From the NCBI GenBank assembly GCA_934662505.1, contig CAKUKE010000009.1:1-64000 (forward strand): a stretch of DNA of 64,000 nt, read 5' to 3'. Made by a program: the position numbers and the translations under genes. This document shows, piece after piece, positions 25,917 through 34,421 of the stretch. A model generated the notes under the pieces. It saw only the letters and a list, made by a program, of their open reading frames with translations, was not told the DNA's origin and did not search any database. Every line of letters begins with the position of its first letter. Position 1 is the first letter of the stretch. Source of the stretch: an uncultured Clostridia bacterium (GTDB taxonomy: Bacteria > Bacillota > Clostridia > Christensenellales > Aristaeellaceae).

Positions 25917-27038
25917 TTACCGCTGCAGGATGGTTTCTTCTGTATCCTTGTCGAAGAAGTGCAGACGGGAGGTATCCATGACCACCTTGATGTCGTCGCC
26001 GGTGCGGGTCTTGGTACGGGGATCCACGCGGGCAATGATGCTTTCTTCCTTACCGCTGGTGGTGAAGTACAGGTAGGTTTCGGAACCCATCAGCTCGGTC
26101 ACTTCCACGTGCACATCGATGGTGGCTTCGGGGTTGGCCGCAATGTCTTCGTCCGCATCGCTGATGTTTTCAGGCCGGATGCCCATGACGACGTCCTTGC
26201 CGATGTAGCTTTCGTCGGTCAGCTTGTCGATCTTGGACTGGGGCACGGTGATCTTGTTGTCGCCAAAGATGGCCACGACCTTGCCGTTTTCCTTTTCCAG
26301 CTTGACATCGAAGAAGTTCATCTGGGGGCTGCCGATGAAGCCGGCCACGAACTTGTTGTGGGGATAATCGTAGTTGTTCTGGGGAGTATCCACCTGCTGG
26401 ATGAAACCATCCTTCATGATAACGATACGGGAACCCATGGTCATGGCCTCGGTCTGGTCATGGGTCACGTAAATGAAGGTGGTCTGCAGACGCTGATGCA
26501 GCTTGGTGATTTCAGTACGCATGGCAACACGCAGCTTGGCATCCAGGTTGGACAGCGGTTCGTCCATCAGGAAGACCTTGGGTTCACGCACGATGGCACG
26601 ACCCAGTGCAACGCGCTGACGCTGACCACCGGACAGCGCCTTGGGCTTACGGTTGAGCAGATAGCCGATGTCCAGAATGCGGGCGGCTTCTTCCACGCGG
26701 CGCTTGATTTCATCCTTGGGGGTCTTGCGCAGCTTCAGACCGAAGGCCATGTTGTCATACACGGTCATGTGGGGATACAGCGCGTAGTTCTGGAACACCA
26801 TGGCGATATCGCGATCCTTGGGCGCCACGTCGTTGACCAGCTTGTCGCCGATGTACAGTTCACCGTCGGAAATTTCTTCCAGACCGGCGACCATGCGCAG
26901 GGTGGTGGACTTACCGCAGCCGGAAGGACCGACCAGAACGATAAATTCCTTGTCCTGAATGTCCAGGGTGAAATCACTTACAGCCGTCACGCCGCCGGCA
27001 TAAACCTTATAGATATGCTGAAGAGATACGCTAGACAT
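25917..27038 (-). CDS. ugpC: Sugar ABC transporter ATP-binding protein (MsmX/UgpC type)
   Basis: 373 residues. Walker A is GPSGCGKST, followed by the Q-loop, the signature LSGGQRQRVALGRA and Walker B FLMDEPLSNLD. A switch His sits in VTHDQTEAMTM. C-terminal TOBE/OB domains follow from about residue 240. This is the ATPase type that powers several carbohydrate importers. There are no permease or binding-protein genes beside it, so it probably serves transporters encoded elsewhere, as MsmX does in Bacillus. AAAGGAGG precedes the ATG. Codon use looks highly biased, consistent with strong expression. Confidence 0.94.
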   Translation of the reverse strand: MSSVSLQHIYKVYAGGVTAVSDFTLDIQDKEFIVLVGPSGCGKSTTLRMVAGLEEISDGELYIGDKLVNDVAPKDRDIAMVFQNYALYPHMTVYDNMAFGLKLRKTPKDEIKRRVEEAARILDIGYLLNRKPKALSGGQRQRVALGRAIVREPKVFLMDEPLSNLDAKLRVAMRTEITKLHQRLQTTFIYVTHDQTEAMTMGSRIVIMKDGFIQQVDTPQNNYDYPHNKFVAGFIGSPQMNFFDVKLEKENGKVVAIFGDNKITVPQSKIDKLTDESYIGKDVVMGIRPENISDADEDIAANPEATIDVHVEVTELMGSETYLYFTTSGKEESIIARVDPRTKTRTGDDIKVVMDTSRLHFFDKDTEETILQR

Positions 27039-27121
27039 GAGATAATCCTCCTTTGATTTCGGCAGTCAGGAACACAGCATTCCCTCTTTCAGAGAACCGT
27101 CCCTTTCCACATCGTGGTTTT

Positions 27122-27127
27122 ATTATA
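27122..27127 (-). promoter_or_regulatory. Possible -10 element for ugpC
   Basis: A TATAAT on the minus strand, 83 bases before the ATG at 27038, without a convincing -35. Nothing else was recognised in 27039-27235. Confidence 0.35.
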
Positions 27128-27235
27128 CATTTTTTGCGCCCCGTTGGATAGTGCCAAACTTCCACAAATATTCTCAGTTTTGTTTGTGCAATTGCTGTAT
27201 TTTTCGGCAGGTTTTAAACCAGTAGCCCGAAAGCA

Positions 27236-27264
27236 TTGACATCCGACGCCTTTTTCAGCATAAT
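27236..27264 (+). promoter_or_regulatory. Sigma-A promoter for the sirtuin gene
   Basis: A perfect TTGACA (27236-27241), a 17-bp spacer and CATAAT (27259-27264). The apparent TTG start at 27236 is this -35 box and not a codon. Confidence 0.85.
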
Positions 27265-27298
27265 ATGTGCACAAGCAGAAGCAGGGAGGCGTTTTTTC

Positions 27299-28033
27299 AT
27301 GCGCGATGATCGGGTGCTTCGTCTGGCACAGATGCTCTCGTCTGCGCGCTGCGCTGTTTTTTTCGGCGGCGCAGGCGTATCGACCGAAAGCGGTATTCCG
27401 GACTTTCGCAGCGTTGACGGATTATACCATAGCCAGTGGGACGCGCCGCCGGAAACCATTCTGAGCCACAGCTATTTCACCAGAAGGCCGGAACAGTTTT
27501 TCCGCTTTTACCGGGAAAAGATGCTTTTCCCGAACGCCCGTCCCAACCCGGCGCACCTGACGCTTGCCCGGCTGGAAAGCATGGGAAAGCTTCGCGCCGT
27601 CGTCACGCAGAACATCGACGGTCTTCATCAGGCGGCCGGCAGCCAACAGGTGATCGAACTGCACGGTTCGGTACACCGCAACCACTGCATGAGCTGCGGC
27701 GCGTTTTATGACCTCGGCTTCATATTAAAGAGCAGCGGCATTCCCCGCTGCTCCAGATGCGGCGGCATTGTCAAGCCGGACGTGGTGCTCTATGAAGAAG
27801 CCTTGCCGGAAGCGGCGGTGGAGGCGGCCTGCGATCACCTGAACAGCGCCGACCTGGTGATCATCGGCGGCACCTCCCTGTCCGTTTACCCGGCTGCCGC
27901 CTTTGTTCAGTCCTGCCCGGGCGAGAAGGTCATCATCAACCGTTCCCCCACCCCGATGGATCAGACCGCCGCACTGTGCATCGACCGCCCCATCGGTCAG
28001 GTGCTGGCCGAATGCCTGCCGAACGTACGCTAA
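27299..28033 (+). CDS. cobB: NAD-dependent protein deacylase, Sir2 family
   Basis: 244 residues from ATG 27299, with AGGGAGG 9 bases upstream. Sirtuin motifs: GAGVSTESGIPDFR, TQNIDGLH, catalytic His122 in LHGSVH, and a four-Cys zinc site (CMSC and CSRC). GGTSLSVYPAA lies near the NAD-binding end. It removes acyl groups from lysines, giving nicotinamide and O-acyl-ADP-ribose. It is convergent with the GH130 gene, with only 8 bases between the stops and no terminator. Confidence 0.94.
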   Translation: MRDDRVLRLAQMLSSARCAVFFGGAGVSTESGIPDFRSVDGLYHSQWDAPPETILSHSYFTRRPEQFFRFYREKMLFPNARPNPAHLTLARLESMGKLRAVVTQNIDGLHQAAGSQQVIELHGSVHRNHCMSCGAFYDLGFILKSSGIPRCSRCGGIVKPDVVLYEEALPEAAVEAACDHLNSADLVIIGGTSLSVYPAAAFVQSCPGEKVIINRSPTPMDQTAALCIDRPIGQVLAECLPNVR

Positions 28034-28041
28034 TCCGCCGT

Positions 28042-29016
28042 TTACATGCCGTGTTCCCGCAGGTGGCGCATCAGTTCGTCCACCGTGGTGAAACACAGTC
28101 CCGTCACCGTATCGGCGCAGCCGTAGTAAATGGCGATGCGTCCGGTTTCCGCGTCCGCGAGCGCAGCGCAGGGGAAGGTGACGCCGGGCACGTCGCCGGC
28201 CAGTTCGTAAATTTCCTCCGGGCCCAGCAGATACCACCCGCTGCGCGCCTTCACCTTCCACGGCTCATCCAGATCCAGCAGCGCCACGCCGAAGCGATAC
28301 ACAAAACCGTTGCAGGTGTTGATGACGCCGTGATAGATCAGCAGCCAGCCTTCATCCGTCTCAATAGGGCAGGGTCCGGGGCCTACTTTTTTATTCTGCC
28401 AGCCTTCGCCCGTTCCGAACACGAAGCGGTGCTTGCCCCAGTAGGTCAGATCCTTGCTGCGGGAGAGAAAAATATCGCCGAAGGGGGTGTGTCCCGTGTC
28501 AGACGGCCGGGAGAGCATCATATACTCGCCGCCGATCTTCCGGGGAAAGAGCACGCCGTTGCGGTTGTAGGGCAGGAAAATGTTTTCCATCTGGTGAAAG
28601 GTCTCAAAATCCTCCGTCCAGCCAAGGCCGATGGTGGGACCGTGATAACCGTTGCACCAGGAAATGTAGTATTTTCCGTCCAGCAGACACACCCGGGGAT
28701 CATAGCGGTATTCCACCTTCGTCACATCCGGATCCCCTTCAAACACGATGGGCTGATCGGAGATTTTCCAGTGGATGCCGTCCGGGGAAAAGCCGGCGTA
28801 AATATTCATGTTGATGTTTCGGTCGTCGCAGCGGAACACGCCGGCAAACCCGTCGCGGAAGGGCACCACAGCGCTGTTGAAGATGCTGTTGCTCACCGCG
28901 GTGTCATGACGGCCGATGATGGGGTTTTTGTCGTAACGCCAGACGGCGTCCCGGCAGCCTGCCGGTTTATCCTGCCACGGAATGTTGGGCAGCGCGGCCC
29001 CGATTATTCTGCTCAT
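28042..29016 (-). CDS. Glycoside hydrolase family 130 protein (beta-mannoside phosphorylase type)
   Basis: 324 residues. The five-bladed propeller signature is spread along the chain: NPIIGRHD, FNSAVVPF, FRCDDR, YDPRVC (containing the likely catalytic Asp), GVLFPRK, GPGPCPIET, and GWLLIYHG. GH130 enzymes mostly phosphorolyse beta-mannosides such as mannosyl-glucose or manno-oligosaccharides. The exact substrate is not readable. It stands alone with its own promoter, without mannan-degrading neighbours. No signal peptide is present, so it is cytoplasmic. Confidence 0.92.
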   Translation of the reverse strand: MSRIIGAALPNIPWQDKPAGCRDAVWRYDKNPIIGRHDTAVSNSIFNSAVVPFRDGFAGVFRCDDRNINMNIYAGFSPDGIHWKISDQPIVFEGDPDVTKVEYRYDPRVCLLDGKYYISWCNGYHGPTIGLGWTEDFETFHQMENIFLPYNRNGVLFPRKIGGEYMMLSRPSDTGHTPFGDIFLSRSKDLTYWGKHRFVFGTGEGWQNKKVGPGPCPIETDEGWLLIYHGVINTCNGFVYRFGVALLDLDEPWKVKARSGWYLLGPEEIYELAGDVPGVTFPCAALADAETGRIAIYYGCADTVTGLCFTTVDELMRHLREHGM

Positions 29017-29074
29017 GGTTGCAGCCTCCTTCAGTCAGAAAGATGAATGGATGGATGTCTCCTATTCTTTTGCT

Positions 29075-29102
29075 ATTATACCATGTCCGCCATAAAAAGC
29101 AA
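29075..29102 (-). promoter_or_regulatory. Promoter for the GH130 gene
   Basis: On the minus strand: TTGCTT (29102-29097), a 16-bp spacer and TATAAT (29080-29075). It is divergent from, and adjacent to, the next promoter. Confidence 0.6.
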
Positions 29103-29105
29103 TCG

Positions 29106-29134
29106 TTGACTTTTTACATTCTTTCTGCTATAAA
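29106..29134 (+). promoter_or_regulatory. Promoter for the M15-like gene and cyclophilin-zapA
   Basis: TTGACT (29106-29111), a 17-bp spacer and TATAAA (29129-29134), with TGC before the -10. The ATG at 29206 lies about 65 bases after the predicted transcript start. Confidence 0.78.
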
Positions 29135-29205
29135 TGAAAAGGATATGTTTATTTTGTGACGAATGTATCTACTGACACAAAAAAGCGTATTGAAAGGTGA
29201 TCGCT

Positions 29206-30339
29206 ATGGTAAAGAAGCAGAAAAAAGACGCTTACACCCGGCTGATCCATGCGACCGTGATCCTGCTGGTATTGGCCATTGTATTTGCCACCGGCTACCT
29301 TCTTCTCAACCGCTATCAGCAGAGCGAACTGAAGCGGCTGCAGGACGAAGCCGCGCTCAAAAATGAAGAATTGACCGCCCAGCACAATCAGGCCGTGGCG
29401 GAATTTGACGCCGCCCAGCAGATGGGCGAAAACCTTGCCTGGCCCTCCCCCGCCGCCTCCGGCTGGGACGTGGTGGACGTGAGCCAGTTCCCCCTGACCA
29501 CCGTCAGGGAGATCACCGCCAGCCGCCAGACGCTGCTGGAGGGCGGCATGATGCTCGTCAACCGCTGGCACGAGCTGCCCGGCGATTTTCCGGAGAGCGA
29601 CGTGGTCTCCATCAGTTCCGTGGACAGGAGCATCCCGGTGAAGGACTCCAGCGTCAAGCTGTTCCCCGTGGCCATCGAGGCGCTCAGCGAAATGCTCAAG
29701 GCCGCCAAGGACGAGGCGGGGCTTGAGGGCTACGTCATTCAGGAAGGGTACCGCACCATGGCGACCCAGACCGCTTACTTTGACGACGCGAAGAAGAACT
29801 ACGAGAACAAGTATTCCGGCGACGCGCTCATCGAGCAGGTCAGCAAAACGGTCAGCTACCCGGGTACCAGCGAATATCAGTCCGGCTTCGCCTTCAATGT
29901 GGATCGCTGGCGCAGCGGCGACAAAGAATTCAACGCCGCCAAGTTCTCCACCACCGAGCACAGCGACTGGCTGGTGGCAAACAGCTGGCGCTACGGCTAT
30001 GTTTTCCGTTTTCCCGTGGCCGGCTACCCCAACAGCACGGTATCGGAAAAGTCCTTTAAAACTGGTCAGAGCAGCCACCTGATGATCTACCGCTACGTAG
30101 GCAAGGCCAACGCTGTCGTCATGCACACGCTGGACATGTGCATGGAAGAATATCTGGAATATCTTGCGCAGCATCCCCATCTGGCGGTGTATGAAGATGG
30201 TGTGCTGAAATATGAGATCCTGCGCGTCTCCGGCGGCGACACCGCTGCCGACGTGCAGCTGCAGGTGACCCAGACGGCGCAGTCTTACACGGTGTCCACC
30301 GATAATATGGGCGGCATCGTCATCACCATGAGTTACTGA
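29206..30339 (+). CDS. M15 (VanY/DacC)-like membrane-anchored protein, zinc ligands missing
   Basis: 377 residues from ATG 29206, with AAAGGTGA upstream. An N-terminal signal anchor (about residues 13-34) and a coiled-coil stalk (35-75) precede an M15B D,D-carboxypeptidase-like domain. GYRTMATQ (181-188), TSEYQSG (221-227) and YRYVG (295-299) align with family blocks. The first zinc His (SEHxxG) is Tyr224, the zinc Asp (GxAxD) is Asn231, and the final E-P-W-H block reads HLMI (291-294). All three ligands and the catalytic Glu are therefore absent. Fold identity is convincing, but peptidase activity is unlikely. It may bind peptidoglycan or regulate a partner. Confidence 0.85.
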   Translation: MVKKQKKDAYTRLIHATVILLVLAIVFATGYLLLNRYQQSELKRLQDEAALKNEELTAQHNQAVAEFDAAQQMGENLAWPSPAASGWDVVDVSQFPLTTVREITASRQTLLEGGMMLVNRWHELPGDFPESDVVSISSVDRSIPVKDSSVKLFPVAIEALSEMLKAAKDEAGLEGYVIQEGYRTMATQTAYFDDAKKNYENKYSGDALIEQVSKTVSYPGTSEYQSGFAFNVDRWRSGDKEFNAAKFSTTEHSDWLVANSWRYGYVFRFPVAGYPNSTVSEKSFKTGQSSHLMIYRYVGKANAVVMHTLDMCMEEYLEYLAQHPHLAVYEDGVLKYEILRVSGGDTAADVQLQVTQTAQSYTVSTDNMGGIVITMSY

Positions 30340-30364
30340 TTTTTCATCATTGGAGGGTACCCAG

Positions 30365-30889
30365 ATGAGCGAAGTATTTCATCCCACTTTTACCATTACG
30401 CTGGAAAACGGCGGTCAGATGACCGGCGAACTCTACCCCGAGTACGCGCCCCAGTCCGTCGGCAACTTTGCCGCGCTGGCCAACAGCGGCTTCTATGACG
30501 GTCTGACCTTTCACCGCGTCATTCCCGGGTTTATGATTCAGGGCGGCTGCCCCAACGGAAACGGCATGGGCGGCCCCGGCTACAGCATCAAGGGCGAATT
30601 CATGCAAAACGGTGTGGCCAATCCGCTGCGTCACACCTACGGCGTGCTGAGCATGGCCCGTTCCATGATGCCCGACAGCGCCGGCTCCCAGTTTTTCATC
30701 ATGGTCAGCAACGCGCCCCATCTGGACGGCGCGTACGCCGCCTTCGGCAAGGTGCTCACCGGCATGGAGCACGCCGACAAGGTAGTGTCCGTGCGCCGTG
30801 ACCGCATGGATAAGCCGCTGGAGCCGCAGGTCATCAAGTCCATTCGGGTGGACACGCAGGGGCACACCTATCCCTTCGAGCAGTGCTGA
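30365..30889 (+). CDS. Peptidyl-prolyl cis-trans isomerase, cyclophilin type
   Basis: 174 residues from ATG 30365. GGAGGG lies 7 bases upstream, which excludes the TTG at 30350. It has the cyclophilin core: YDGLTFHRVIPGFMIQGG with the catalytic Arg, GYSIKGEF, SMARSMMPDSAGSQFFI, and the late LDGAYAAFGKV. No signal peptide is present, so it is a cytoplasmic folding helper. It lies 25 bases after the M15-like gene and 1 base before zapA. Confidence 0.96.
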   Translation: MSEVFHPTFTITLENGGQMTGELYPEYAPQSVGNFAALANSGFYDGLTFHRVIPGFMIQGGCPNGNGMGGPGYSIKGEFMQNGVANPLRHTYGVLSMARSMMPDSAGSQFFIMVSNAPHLDGAYAAFGKVLTGMEHADKVVSVRRDRMDKPLEPQVIKSIRVDTQGHTYPFEQC

Positions 30890-30890
30890 C

Positions 30891-31175
30891 ATGGCAAGGC
30901 TGGAAAACGACCGTCCCTACACGCTGAAAATTGCCGGCCGCGCCTATACGGTGCGCAGCGCTGATGCACAGGAGCACGTGTTCCGCGTGGCGGTCTATAC
31001 GGATCGCAAAATCAGCGAGACCCTGCGCAGCGGCTTTGTCAACCGGGAGGACGCTGCCATCATCAGCGCTCTTTCCATTGCAGACGAACTTTTTCGCGCG
31101 CAGGATGACAATACGCGTCTGCGCCGGGAGTTGTGGCAGCTGAAAAACGCCTGTAAGGACATCGAAGCAAAATAG
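30891..31175 (+). CDS. zapA: Cell division protein ZapA
   Basis: 94 residues from ATG 30891, directly after the cyclophilin stop, with no clear ribosome site and so probably coupled. The N-terminal strand (YTLKIAGRAYTV) and the long C-terminal helix/coiled coil (from about residue 50) match ZapA, which cross-links FtsZ filaments. zapA upstream of mutS2 is a conserved Bacillota order. Confidence 0.82.
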   Translation: MARLENDRPYTLKIAGRAYTVRSADAQEHVFRVAVYTDRKISETLRSGFVNREDAAIISALSIADELFRAQDDNTRLRRELWQLKNACKDIEAK

Positions 31176-31216
31176 AACAGCAGCGGAAACAGCCGTCGGA
31201 AGGGCTGTCCCGCCGT

Positions 31217-31253
31217 AAAAAGGTGGTTGCCCTCGGACAACCGCCTTTTATTT
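31217..31253 (+). terminator. Terminator after zapA
   Basis: AAAAGGTGGTTG pairs with CAACCGCCTTTT (one mismatch), then TATTT. It separates zapA from mutS2. No clear promoter was identified in 31254-31357. Confidence 0.85.
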
Positions 31254-31357
31254 ACCCCCTTCTTCGCCTGTCTGCGAACTGTAAACAAAATTTGAATTCT
31301 TATCCAAGCGCTTGCTTTTTTCGCGTTTGGATGTAAACTGATTTCGGAGGAATGATC

Positions 31358-33706
31358 ATGAACGAACGGGCACTGAGCGTGCTGGAATTTACCAAGGTGC
31401 GCGCCATGCTGGCCGCCTATGCGGTCAGCGATGCCGGCAAGGCCGCGTGCATGCAGCTTGTCCCCATGAGCGCCCTGAACGACGTCGTCGCCGCGCAGGA
31501 TGAAACAGAGGAAGCGACGGTCGTTTTGAATTATCAGGGGGCCAACCCCATGCTGCCCTTCAGCGACCTGAGCGACACGCTGGCGCGGGCAGAGAAGGGC
31601 GCTACCCTCTCCCCCAAAGCGCTTCTGACGGTGGCGGATACCCTTCGCGCAGCGCGAGGTGTGCGTGCGGCGCTGGTCACCGACCGGGATAATACGCCCC
31701 GCATTACCGCGGCCGCTTCTCTTTTGCAGCCGCTCCGGCTGCTGGAGCAGGATATCACGCTGGCCATTCTCAGCGAGGAAGAAATTGCCGATCAGGCCAG
31801 CCCCGCGCTGGCGGACATCCGCCGCCATATCCGTCAGACAAACGACCGGGTGCGGGAAAAACTGAACGCCATGGCGCATGGCGCAGCCTTCTCCAAATAC
31901 CTGATGGAGCCCATCGTCACCGTACGGAACGGCCGTTATGTACTGCCTGTCAAGCAGGAATACCGTCAGCAGGTGCCGGGGCTGGTGCATGACCAGTCTT
32001 CTACCGGCGCGACCCTCTTTGTGGAGCCGCTGGCCGTCGTGGAAATGGGCAACGAATTAAAGGAATGGCACATGAAGGAGCAGGCGGAAATCGAACGCAT
32101 TCTTTCCGCGCTGTCCGCGCAGGTAGGCGCGTACGCGCCGCAGCTGGCGCAAAACGTGGCGGTGCTGGCGCGGCTGGACTTCATTTTTGCCAAGGGCATG
32201 CTGGCGCGCGAGACCAACGCCGTACAGCCGAAAATGAACGAAAAGGGCTACATTCGCCTGAACCGTGCGCGCCACCCGCTGATCGACCCGGAAAAGGTGG
32301 TGCCCTCTACCCTGTGGCTGGGGGATGCCTTCACCACGCTGGTCATTACCGGTCCCAACACGGGCGGCAAAACGGTCACGCTGAAAACCGTCGGGCTGAT
32401 GACCCTGATGGCGCAGGCAGGTCTGCATGTTCCCGCCGCCCTCGGCACGGAGCTTTCCACCTTCCGGGAAGTGTTTGCGGATATCGGCGACGAACAGTCC
32501 ATCGAGCAGTCCCTGTCCACCTTTTCCTCCCATATGAAAAACATCGTGTCCATGATGGCGCAGGTTACTCCCCGTGATCTGGCGCTGTTTGACGAGCTGG
32601 GCGCCGGTACGGATCCCACCGAGGGGGCGGCGCTGGCGCAGGCCATTCTGGCGGCGCTGAACCGTCAGGGCGTGCGCACCGTCGCCACGACCCACTACAG
32701 CGAACTGAAGGCTTACGCGCTGACAACCCCCGGCGTGGAAAATGCCAGCGTGGAATTTGACGTGGCGACCCTTCGCCCCACCTACCGGCTCTCCATCGGG
32801 GTACCGGGCAAGTCCAACGCATTTGAAATATCCCGTCGTCTCGGTCTGTCCGACGAGCTGATCGACGACGCAAAGGCACTGCTCAGTCACGACGAGGTAC
32901 GCTTCGAAGACGTGATCGCCAACGCAGAATATCACCGTCAGGTGGCCGAAAAGGAGCGTCAGCTTGCAGAGGAAGCGCGTCAGGAAACCGTACAGCTCCG
33001 TCAGGAAGCGGAAAAGCTGTACAAGGAAATGGAAGAAAAAAAGGCGAACTACGATCGCAAGGCACGTGACGACGCCCGGCGGGTGCTGGAAAAAGCGCGC
33101 CGCGAGGCGGAAAGCGTACTGAGCGAGTTGAAGCGCCTGAAATCTTCCGCCGCAACCGGCGATGCAGCCGCCCTCCGCCGGCAGCTGGATAAAAACATCG
33201 ATGCCCTTTCCGAGGGGCTGGGTACGCCCGCCAAAAACACCGCCGTTCCCAAGCAGCTCAGGCTGGGCGACACGGTGGACGTGGTCAGTCTGAACGCACG
33301 GGGCACCGTTTTGTCCCTGCCCGACGCCAAAGGCGAAGTACAATTGCAGGTGGGCATCATGAAAATGAAGGCCAGGCTGAGCGATCTGCGCCTTGTGGAA
33401 GAAGCGAAAAAGAAGCCTGCCCGCTCGACCGTCCATGCGGACACAGGCGCGGCGACCCGCAGCATTTCTCTTTCCTGCGACGTGCGCGGCATGAACCTGG
33501 AGGAAGCGCTGTGCGCCGTGGAGCAGTATCTGGATCAGGCGGTGCTCTCCGGCCTGCACGAGGTGACCATTGTGCACGGCAAGGGCACCGGCATCCTCCG
33601 CAGCGGCATTCAGAAGGCGCTGCGCCATTACCCCCATGTAAAAAGCTGCAGACTGGGCGTTTACGGCGAAGGCGAGGACGGCGTCACCGTCGTCACACTG
33701 GATTAA
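31358..33706 (+). CDS. mutS2: Endonuclease/ribosome-rescue ATPase MutS2
   Basis: 782 residues from ATG 31358. GGAGG lies 7 bases upstream; ATG 31352 would be 1 base from it. The core and clamp regions resemble MutS without its mismatch-binding N-terminus. Walker A is GPNTGGKT, and ELGAGTDPTEG is the Walker B region. A long charged coiled coil (about residues 515-600) leads to a C-terminal Smr nuclease domain (DVRGMNLEEAL, HGKGTGILR). MutS2 proteins limit recombination and split collided ribosomes. Confidence 0.97.
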   Translation: MNERALSVLEFTKVRAMLAAYAVSDAGKAACMQLVPMSALNDVVAAQDETEEATVVLNYQGANPMLPFSDLSDTLARAEKGATLSPKALLTVADTLRAARGVRAALVTDRDNTPRITAAASLLQPLRLLEQDITLAILSEEEIADQASPALADIRRHIRQTNDRVREKLNAMAHGAAFSKYLMEPIVTVRNGRYVLPVKQEYRQQVPGLVHDQSSTGATLFVEPLAVVEMGNELKEWHMKEQAEIERILSALSAQVGAYAPQLAQNVAVLARLDFIFAKGMLARETNAVQPKMNEKGYIRLNRARHPLIDPEKVVPSTLWLGDAFTTLVITGPNTGGKTVTLKTVGLMTLMAQAGLHVPAALGTELSTFREVFADIGDEQSIEQSLSTFSSHMKNIVSMMAQVTPRDLALFDELGAGTDPTEGAALAQAILAALNRQGVRTVATTHYSELKAYALTTPGVENASVEFDVATLRPTYRLSIGVPGKSNAFEISRRLGLSDELIDDAKALLSHDEVRFEDVIANAEYHRQVAEKERQLAEEARQETVQLRQEAEKLYKEMEEKKANYDRKARDDARRVLEKARREAESVLSELKRLKSSAATGDAAALRRQLDKNIDALSEGLGTPAKNTAVPKQLRLGDTVDVVSLNARGTVLSLPDAKGEVQLQVGIMKMKARLSDLRLVEEAKKKPARSTVHADTGAATRSISLSCDVRGMNLEEALCAVEQYLDQAVLSGLHEVTIVHGKGTGILRSGIQKALRHYPHVKSCRLGVYGEGEDGVTVVTLD

Positions 33707-33721
33707 GGAGGCAGACATCTG

Positions 33722-34417
33722 ATGGTCAAGGAAAAACAGCGTATTCTGATCGTGGACGACGATCCCAACATCGCCCAGCTGATCAAGCTCTATCTGGAAA
33801 AAGAAGGCTACGATGTGACCGTATGCGACCGGGGCGACACCGCCCTTTCCGCCTTCAAACAGAATCCGCCCAGTCTGGTGCTGCTGGACGTGATGCTGCC
33901 GGGCATGGACGGTTATCAGGTTTGCCGCGCTATCCGACAGGACAGCACGGTGCCCATCATCATGCTGACCGCCAAGGACGAAACCTTTGACAAGGTGCTG
34001 GGGCTGGAATTGGGGGCGGACGACTACATGACCAAGCCCTTTGAAAACAAGGAGCTGGTCGCCCGGGTCAAGGCGGTGCTGCGCCGAGCCGCGCCGGAGG
34101 AGGCCGCCGACAAGACCCTTTCCTTCCCCGGCCTGACCATCAGCCTGGATCAGTATCAGGCAGTTTACGACGGTCAGCCGCTGGAAATGCCTCCCAAGGA
34201 ATTAGAGGTGCTTTATTTTCTGGCTTCCCACAAAAACCGGGTTTTTACCCGGGAGCAGCTGCTGGAGCAGGTGTGGGGCTTCGACTTTTTCGGCGACAGC
34301 CGCACCGTGGACGTGCACGTCAAGCGTCTGCGCGAAAAGCTGGCGGGCTGTGAGGAAAAATTTGGCTGGCAGATCCGTACCGTCTGGGGCGTCGGCTACA
34401 AATTCGAGGTGAAATGA
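33722..34417 (+). CDS. Response regulator, OmpR/PhoB family
   Basis: 231 residues. The receiver domain has the acidic pair in ILIVDDD, phospho-acceptor Asp56 in LLDVMLPG, and Lys in MTKPF. The winged-helix DNA-binding domain starts near residue 130 (LEVLYFLASHKNRVFTREQLL, TVDVHVKRLREKL). AAGGAGG lies 10 bases before ATG 33722. The histidine kinase gene starts 4 bases after its stop. Target genes are unknown. Confidence 0.96.
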   Translation: MVKEKQRILIVDDDPNIAQLIKLYLEKEGYDVTVCDRGDTALSAFKQNPPSLVLLDVMLPGMDGYQVCRAIRQDSTVPIIMLTAKDETFDKVLGLELGADDYMTKPFENKELVARVKAVLRRAAPEEAADKTLSFPGLTISLDQYQAVYDGQPLEMPPKELEVLYFLASHKNRVFTREQLLEQVWGFDFFGDSRTVDVHVKRLREKLAGCEEKFGWQIRTVWGVGYKFEVK

Positions 34418-34421
34418 CGCC

